Below, piece by piece: positions 36,801-40,329 of a stretch of 40,329 nucleotides of DNA. Source of the stretch: Paracoccaceae bacterium (GTDB lineage Bacteria; Pseudomonadota; Alphaproteobacteria; Rhodobacterales; Rhodobacteraceae); NCBI GenBank assembly GCA_024639125.1, contig JAHEJA010000035.1:1-40329 (forward strand), in the 5' to 3' direction. How positions within the stretch are numbered: position 1 is the stretch's first letter; each line of letters starts with the position of its first letter. The notes beneath the pieces are model-generated. The model was not told the DNA's origin and ran no database searches. It saw nothing but the letters and a program-made list of their open reading frames with translations. The position numbers and the translations under genes are program-made.

Positions 36801-37724
36801 ATGCCCATCAAAATACCTGCTGATCTGCCTGCTTTTGACGTGCTGACACGCGAAGGTGTGATGGTCATGACAGACGATGAGGCATCCCGCCAAGATATTC
36901 GGCCTTTGCGGATCGGGTTGTTGAACCTTATGCCCAAAAAGATCCAGACCGAAAACCAATTCGCGCGCCTTATTGGGGCCACGCCACTGCAAATCGAATT
37001 CTCGCTCATTCGTATGAGCGAACATCAGGCACGTAATACCGCTGCTGAACACATGGAAAGCTTTTATCGCCCCTTTAGCGATGTCAAAGCCAGTGGCGAA
37101 AAGTTTGATGGTCTGATTATCACTGGCGCCCCCATCGAACATTTGCCATTCCAAGACGTCACCTATTGGGACGAACTAAAAGAGGTGTTTGAATGGACAC
37201 AAACTAATGTGCATTCGACCTTTGGGGTGTGCTGGGGGGGAATGGCGCTTATCAACTATTTCCATGGTATCAAAAAACATGACCTAACCGCCAAAGCTTT
37301 TGGGTGCTTTCGCCACCGCAATCTATCCCCGACATCGGCGTATCTGCGCGGGTTTTCGGATGATTGTGTCATCCCTGTCAGCCGGTGGACCGAAATCAAA
37401 CAGAGCGAAGTGGACGCGGTTCCATCCCTTACGACATTGCTTGGAAGCACGGAAGTAGGCCCCTGTTTAATAGAAGACCAAGCGCACCGCGCATTGTACA
37501 TTTTCAACCACTTTGAATATGATAGCGATACATTAAAACAAGAATACGATCGCGATATTGCCGAAGGCACCGAGATCAATATTCCTATGAACTATTATCC
37601 CGACAATGATCCTTCGCAGCCTCCACAAAACCGATGGCGCAGTCACGCGCATTTGCTTTATGGCAACTGGGTCAATAAAATTTATCAATCCACCCCTTAT
37701 GATATGAACGCCATTGGAACATAA
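36801..37724 (+). CDS. metA: MetA-type homoserine O-acyltransferase (probably O-acetyl)
   Basis: MetA activates homoserine for methionine synthesis. The 307-residue protein has Cys144 in GVCWGG, His237 and Glu239 in HFEYD, and K47 in PKKIQTENQ. The residue that decides the acyl donor (Gly111 in E. coli, Glu111 in B. cereus) is Glu113 here (ITGAPIEHL), which favours acetyl-CoA over succinyl-CoA. No SAM-II riboswitch is seen in the 39-base upstream gap. The downstream hydrolase overlaps by 11 bases. Confidence 0.96.
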   Translation: MPIKIPADLPAFDVLTREGVMVMTDDEASRQDIRPLRIGLLNLMPKKIQTENQFARLIGATPLQIEFSLIRMSEHQARNTAAEHMESFYRPFSDVKASGEKFDGLIITGAPIEHLPFQDVTYWDELKEVFEWTQTNVHSTFGVCWGGMALINYFHGIKKHDLTAKAFGCFRHRNLSPTSAYLRGFSDDCVIPVSRWTEIKQSEVDAVPSLTTLLGSTEVGPCLIEDQAHRALYIFNHFEYDSDTLKQEYDRDIAEGTEINIPMNYYPDNDPSQPPQNRWRSHAHLLYGNWVNKIYQSTPYDMNAIGT

Positions 37725-38676
37725 TCTTATTGAAATTCTAACTGTCCTGACGTGTTTTATTTTATTTACAGGCTTCGTGTACTGGATGGCTCAGAGGCGC
37801 ATTAAATTTGCGCATCGTTCAACGCCCCCAATCGGGCAATTCTTGGATGTAAACGGACATCGTGTGCATGCATATGTCATGGGACAAGGACCAGACTTGG
37901 TTATTATCCATGGTTCAAACGCAAACGTCCGTGACATGACCATGAGCATTGCCCCCGCTCTGTCCGAAAGGTATCGCGTTATTTTGCTTGATCGCCCGGG
38001 TCATGGATACACCCCAGAGGTCGATCCCAAAGGCGCCTCTCTCAAGACACAAGCGCTCTTGTTACGTGATGCCGCCCTTATGTTGGGCGCAGAAAAGCCA
38101 ATGGTTATGGGACATAGTTTTGGTGGTGCCATTGCATTATCATGGGCTATCTATGCCCCCAATAACATATCCGGACTCTTGCCTTTGGCCACATGCTCTA
38201 ACCCCTGGACGACACCATTAGAAGCAATTTATCGTCTCGCCTCACTGCCAATCATTGGCTGGCCGTTTTCATTTTTCGTGGCAGCTTTTGGGTACGAAAG
38301 AATAATCGAAAAAAGTCTGGTTTCAGTTTTTGAACCTGATGCGGTTCCGACCGGATATCGGGCTAACTTTGGGGTTGATCTATGTATTCGACCCCAATCT
38401 GTTCGTTCGAATGCTTTACAACGCTTGAACATCCGCAATCAAATAAAAACGCTCATTCCGGCTTATTCGGATATTGTGGTTCCCACTGAAATTGTCCATG
38501 GGACACATGATTTCACCGTTCCGATTTCGGCGCACGCCGAAAAGCTTGTCACGCAAATACCTAATGCCGTTTTGACACCGCTTGTGGGAAAAGGTCATAT
38601 GCCGCATCATAGTGACACAAAAGCCGTGATCTTAGCCGTGGATCGCCTGTACGGCCGTGTTCAAGAAAATAGCTAA
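37714..38676 (+). CDS. Membrane-anchored alpha/beta hydrolase
   Basis: A 320-residue hydrolase with one N-terminal transmembrane helix ([19 protein letters not shown]), oxyanion strand [21 protein letters not shown], elbow GHSFGG with Ser near residue 134, acid in HGTHDFTVP and His in GKGHMPHH. The start is TTG within the metA stop region, giving an 11-base overlap. A later ATG (37786) would lose the helix. The substrate is unknown; it follows metA, so co-expression is likely. Confidence 0.82.
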   Translation: MEHNLIEILTVLTCFILFTGFVYWMAQRRIKFAHRSTPPIGQFLDVNGHRVHAYVMGQGPDLVIIHGSNANVRDMTMSIAPALSERYRVILLDRPGHGYTPEVDPKGASLKTQALLLRDAALMLGAEKPMVMGHSFGGAIALSWAIYAPNNISGLLPLATCSNPWTTPLEAIYRLASLPIIGWPFSFFVAAFGYERIIEKSLVSVFEPDAVPTGYRANFGVDLCIRPQSVRSNALQRLNIRNQIKTLIPAYSDIVVPTEIVHGTHDFTVPISAHAEKLVTQIPNAVLTPLVGKGHMPHHSDTKAVILAVDRLYGRVQENS

Positions 38677-38687
38677 CAGGAGAGCCA

Positions 38688-39557
38688 ATGCCCCTGCCCT
38701 TTGATGGCGCAATTAGTCGCTTTTACCAACAAGACGCACCAAACGACATACGCGTTTCCATAGCGTCTGCAAAACGCAAAGATATCTTGGATCCGAACTT
38801 TCCCTATTCAAACCGAATGGCTCGGAAATCCTATGACCAAGATATGATGGCGCTTCAAATCGAACTGGTAAAGCTACAATCCTGGGTCGCAGAAACCGGC
38901 CAGCGCATCGCAATTGTTTTCGAAGGTCGCGATGCTGCCGGCAAAGGCGGCACAATCAAGCGCGTAAGCGAGAACCTAAATCCGCGGATGGCCAAAGTCG
39001 TTGCCTTGTCGAAACCCACCGAAAAAGAACGTGGTGAGTGGTATTTTCAACGGTACATCCAACATCTTCCAACTGCGGGAAGCATGACAATATTTGACCG
39101 CAGCTGGTATAATCGAGGCGTTGTCGAAAAAGTATTTGGCTTTTGTACCGACGCGGACCGTGAAAAGTTTTTCGACCAAGTACCGCTGTTCGAACAAATG
39201 ATTGCTCAGGAAGGCATCACCTTGGTCAAAATCTGGCTGAATGTCGGGCGCGCAGAACAGCTTCGCAGATTTTTGGCACGCGAAAGTGACCCCCTAAAAC
39301 AATGGAAGCTGTCGTCGATCGACGTCAAAGGGTTATCGAAATGGGATGCCTATTCTGACGCTATTTCTGAAACATTGCGACGGAGTGATATGGAACATGC
39401 ACCTTGGACCATTGTACGCTCGGATGATAAAAAGCGCGCGCGTTTGGCAGTTGCGCGCCATATTTTGCGCCAATTTCAATATTCTGGCCGTAGAGATGAT
39501 GTTATCGGATTAAAAGATGACTTGATTGTTCTACATGCAAAGGATTGGAATGTCTAA
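38688..39557 (+). CDS. ppk2: Polyphosphate kinase 2 (PPK2)
   Basis: PPK2 uses polyphosphate to phosphorylate nucleoside (di)phosphates. The 289-residue single-domain protein shows Walker A GRDAAGKGG (80-88), Walker B FDRSWYNR (136-143) and the lid region KPTEKERGEWYFQRY. The size and the MPLPFDGAISRFY start fit class I PPK2. AGGAGAG lies 6 bases before the ATG. The TetR gene starts before its stop. Confidence 0.95.
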   Translation: MPLPFDGAISRFYQQDAPNDIRVSIASAKRKDILDPNFPYSNRMARKSYDQDMMALQIELVKLQSWVAETGQRIAIVFEGRDAAGKGGTIKRVSENLNPRMAKVVALSKPTEKERGEWYFQRYIQHLPTAGSMTIFDRSWYNRGVVEKVFGFCTDADREKFFDQVPLFEQMIAQEGITLVKIWLNVGRAEQLRRFLARESDPLKQWKLSSIDVKGLSKWDAYSDAISETLRRSDMEHAPWTIVRSDDKKRARLAVARHILRQFQYSGRRDDVIGLKDDLIVLHAKDWNV

Positions 39558-40167
39558 ACGAGGCTACCATCACGGTAATTTAAAAGAAGCGCTTATCGAA
39601 GCGGCTCTTGGATTGATTACTGAAAAAGGTCCAACTGGGTTTACGCTATCCGAAGCGGCCAAGCGCGCAGGCGTTACGCCCGCTGCTGTTTATCGTCACT
39701 TTGAGGGTCGCGAAGATTTGATCGCAGAAGCCGCTTTTCAAGGTTACGTCATATTCGCCGATCTTATGCAATATGCCTATGATCAAGGCCAACCTTCGGC
39801 GCTTCAGGCTTTCGAAGCCACTGGGCGTGCATATTTGGCATTTGCGCGTAAATATCCGGGGCACTACATTTCCATGTTTGAAAGTGGAATTTCCGTGAAC
39901 CGAACCCCAGAACTTGCTGCGATTTCGACAAAAGCACGACGCGTTTTAGAGAGTGCCGCCGAAGATTTATGCGAACATATTCCCGAAGACAGACGCCCAC
40001 CCGCATCAATGTTTAGCGCACATATCTGGGCGCTTTCGCATGGTGTGGTTGAGTTATTTGCACGAAATTCCCCCGGCATACAAAGCCCATTTGATCCCGA
40101 GGATTTGTTAGAAAGTGCGATTGGGGTTTATTTGCGTGGGCTGGGATTGATTGCTGCTGATACTTGA
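39550..40167 (+). CDS. TetR-family transcriptional regulator
   Basis: A 205-residue TetR regulator: helix-turn-helix in FTLSEAAKRAGVTPAAVYRHFEGREDLI (about 34-61), followed by an all-helical ligand-binding domain (WHG-type: AHIWALSHGVVEL). It is co-transcribed with ppk2 (8-base overlap). AAGGA is 6 bases before ATG 39550. The ligand is unknown. It may control ppk2 or a separate locus. Confidence 0.92.
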   Translation: MSKRGYHHGNLKEALIEAALGLITEKGPTGFTLSEAAKRAGVTPAAVYRHFEGREDLIAEAAFQGYVIFADLMQYAYDQGQPSALQAFEATGRAYLAFARKYPGHYISMFESGISVNRTPELAAISTKARRVLESAAEDLCEHIPEDRRPPASMFSAHIWALSHGVVELFARNSPGIQSPFDPEDLLESAIGVYLRGLGLIAADT

Positions 40168-40196
40168 TTTCGAATTGCTTGCGCAATCCGACCAAA

Positions 40197-40215
40197 GCGG
40201 GGGCCTTGCCCCCGC
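40197..40215 (+). terminator. GC-rich hairpin after the TetR gene
   Basis: GCGGGGG (40197-40203), loop CCTTG and CCCCCGC (40209-40215), followed by ACCCCCAGAGTATT rather than T. A small ATTGC-TTGC-GCAAT hairpin (40174-40187) lies just before it. The layout fits a transcript end or a dispersed Roseobacter intergenic element. The remaining 114 bases to the window edge hold nothing I can support. Confidence 0.5.
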
Positions 40216-40329
40216 ACCCCCAGAGTATTGCGACAAGGTGAAATACTTGGGTAAGTCGTTTGAGCCTTGATTAAGCATGAAGCGTCTTATTGTTTTTAAG
40301 CAATCATATTAATCGCCGTAAAAGCAGAT

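Overview
The window reads as a contiguous piece of chromosome from an alphaproteobacterium of the Rhodobacterales (Roseobacter group), of moderate GC. Several independent traits point there: an IscR-type regulator lacking the three classical cluster cysteines, a suf operon interrupted by YbjQ and Yip1-type genes, the histidine phosphotransferase ChpT beside a DUF3553 gene, an olsBA ornithine-lipid pair, a HemB without the zinc cysteines, and the order rplU-rpmA ... obg-proB-proA. I see no phage, transposase, integrase, CRISPR array or toxin-antitoxin pair, and no clearly broken gene. This is mostly core genome.

Region 1 (1-7976, minus strand) is an iron-sulfur cluster assembly operon transcribed right to left: iscR, a compact NifS/IscS-type cysteine desulfurase, sufB, ybjQ-like, sufC, sufD, two Yip1-like membrane genes and sufS. 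Several junctions overlap by 1-4 bases. A good promoter (TTGACA-N17-TAGAGC) with short dyads lies upstream of iscR. A tRNA-Arg(CCG) with its own candidate promoter follows sufS.

Region 2 (8128-18622) holds an alpha/beta hydrolase and a small unknown gene, then on the minus strand a small lipoprotein whose ribosome-binding site lies in a perfect inverted repeat, mfd, and a four-helix membrane protein. These are followed on the plus strand by hemB, a SYLF-domain lipoprotein with a clear terminator, and gyrA with an elaborate set of 3' stem-loops.

Region 3 (18674-25772) holds a small membrane protein, an M32 carboxypeptidase, ctaA (heme A synthase), trmJ, a ThiE-like protein that has lost key ThiE residues, olsB-olsA, a DUF3553 gene, and chpT of the CtrA phosphorelay.

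Region 4 (25762-32408, minus strand) is rplU-rpmA, a terminator, then a tightly packed run: LysE-type exporter, single GNAT, double-GNAT fusion, obg, proB, proA.

Region 5 (32460-40329) is more accessory: a VOC protein, a DUF2059 exported protein, a DUF2200 protein with a 19-bp tandem duplication in its leader, two small uncharacterised ORFs, an EamA transporter, a P-loop ATPase, metA (with the glutamate that marks acetyl-CoA use), an alpha/beta hydrolase, a PPK2 polyphosphate kinase and a TetR regulator.

No clearly new multi-gene system is visible. The best leads are the non-canonical IscR/suf operon with its embedded YbjQ/Yip1 genes, the degenerate ThiE-like protein, the sequestered RBS of the lipoprotein gene, the structured rplU leader, and several small uncharacterised genes. 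All identifications are by reading; no database search was run.
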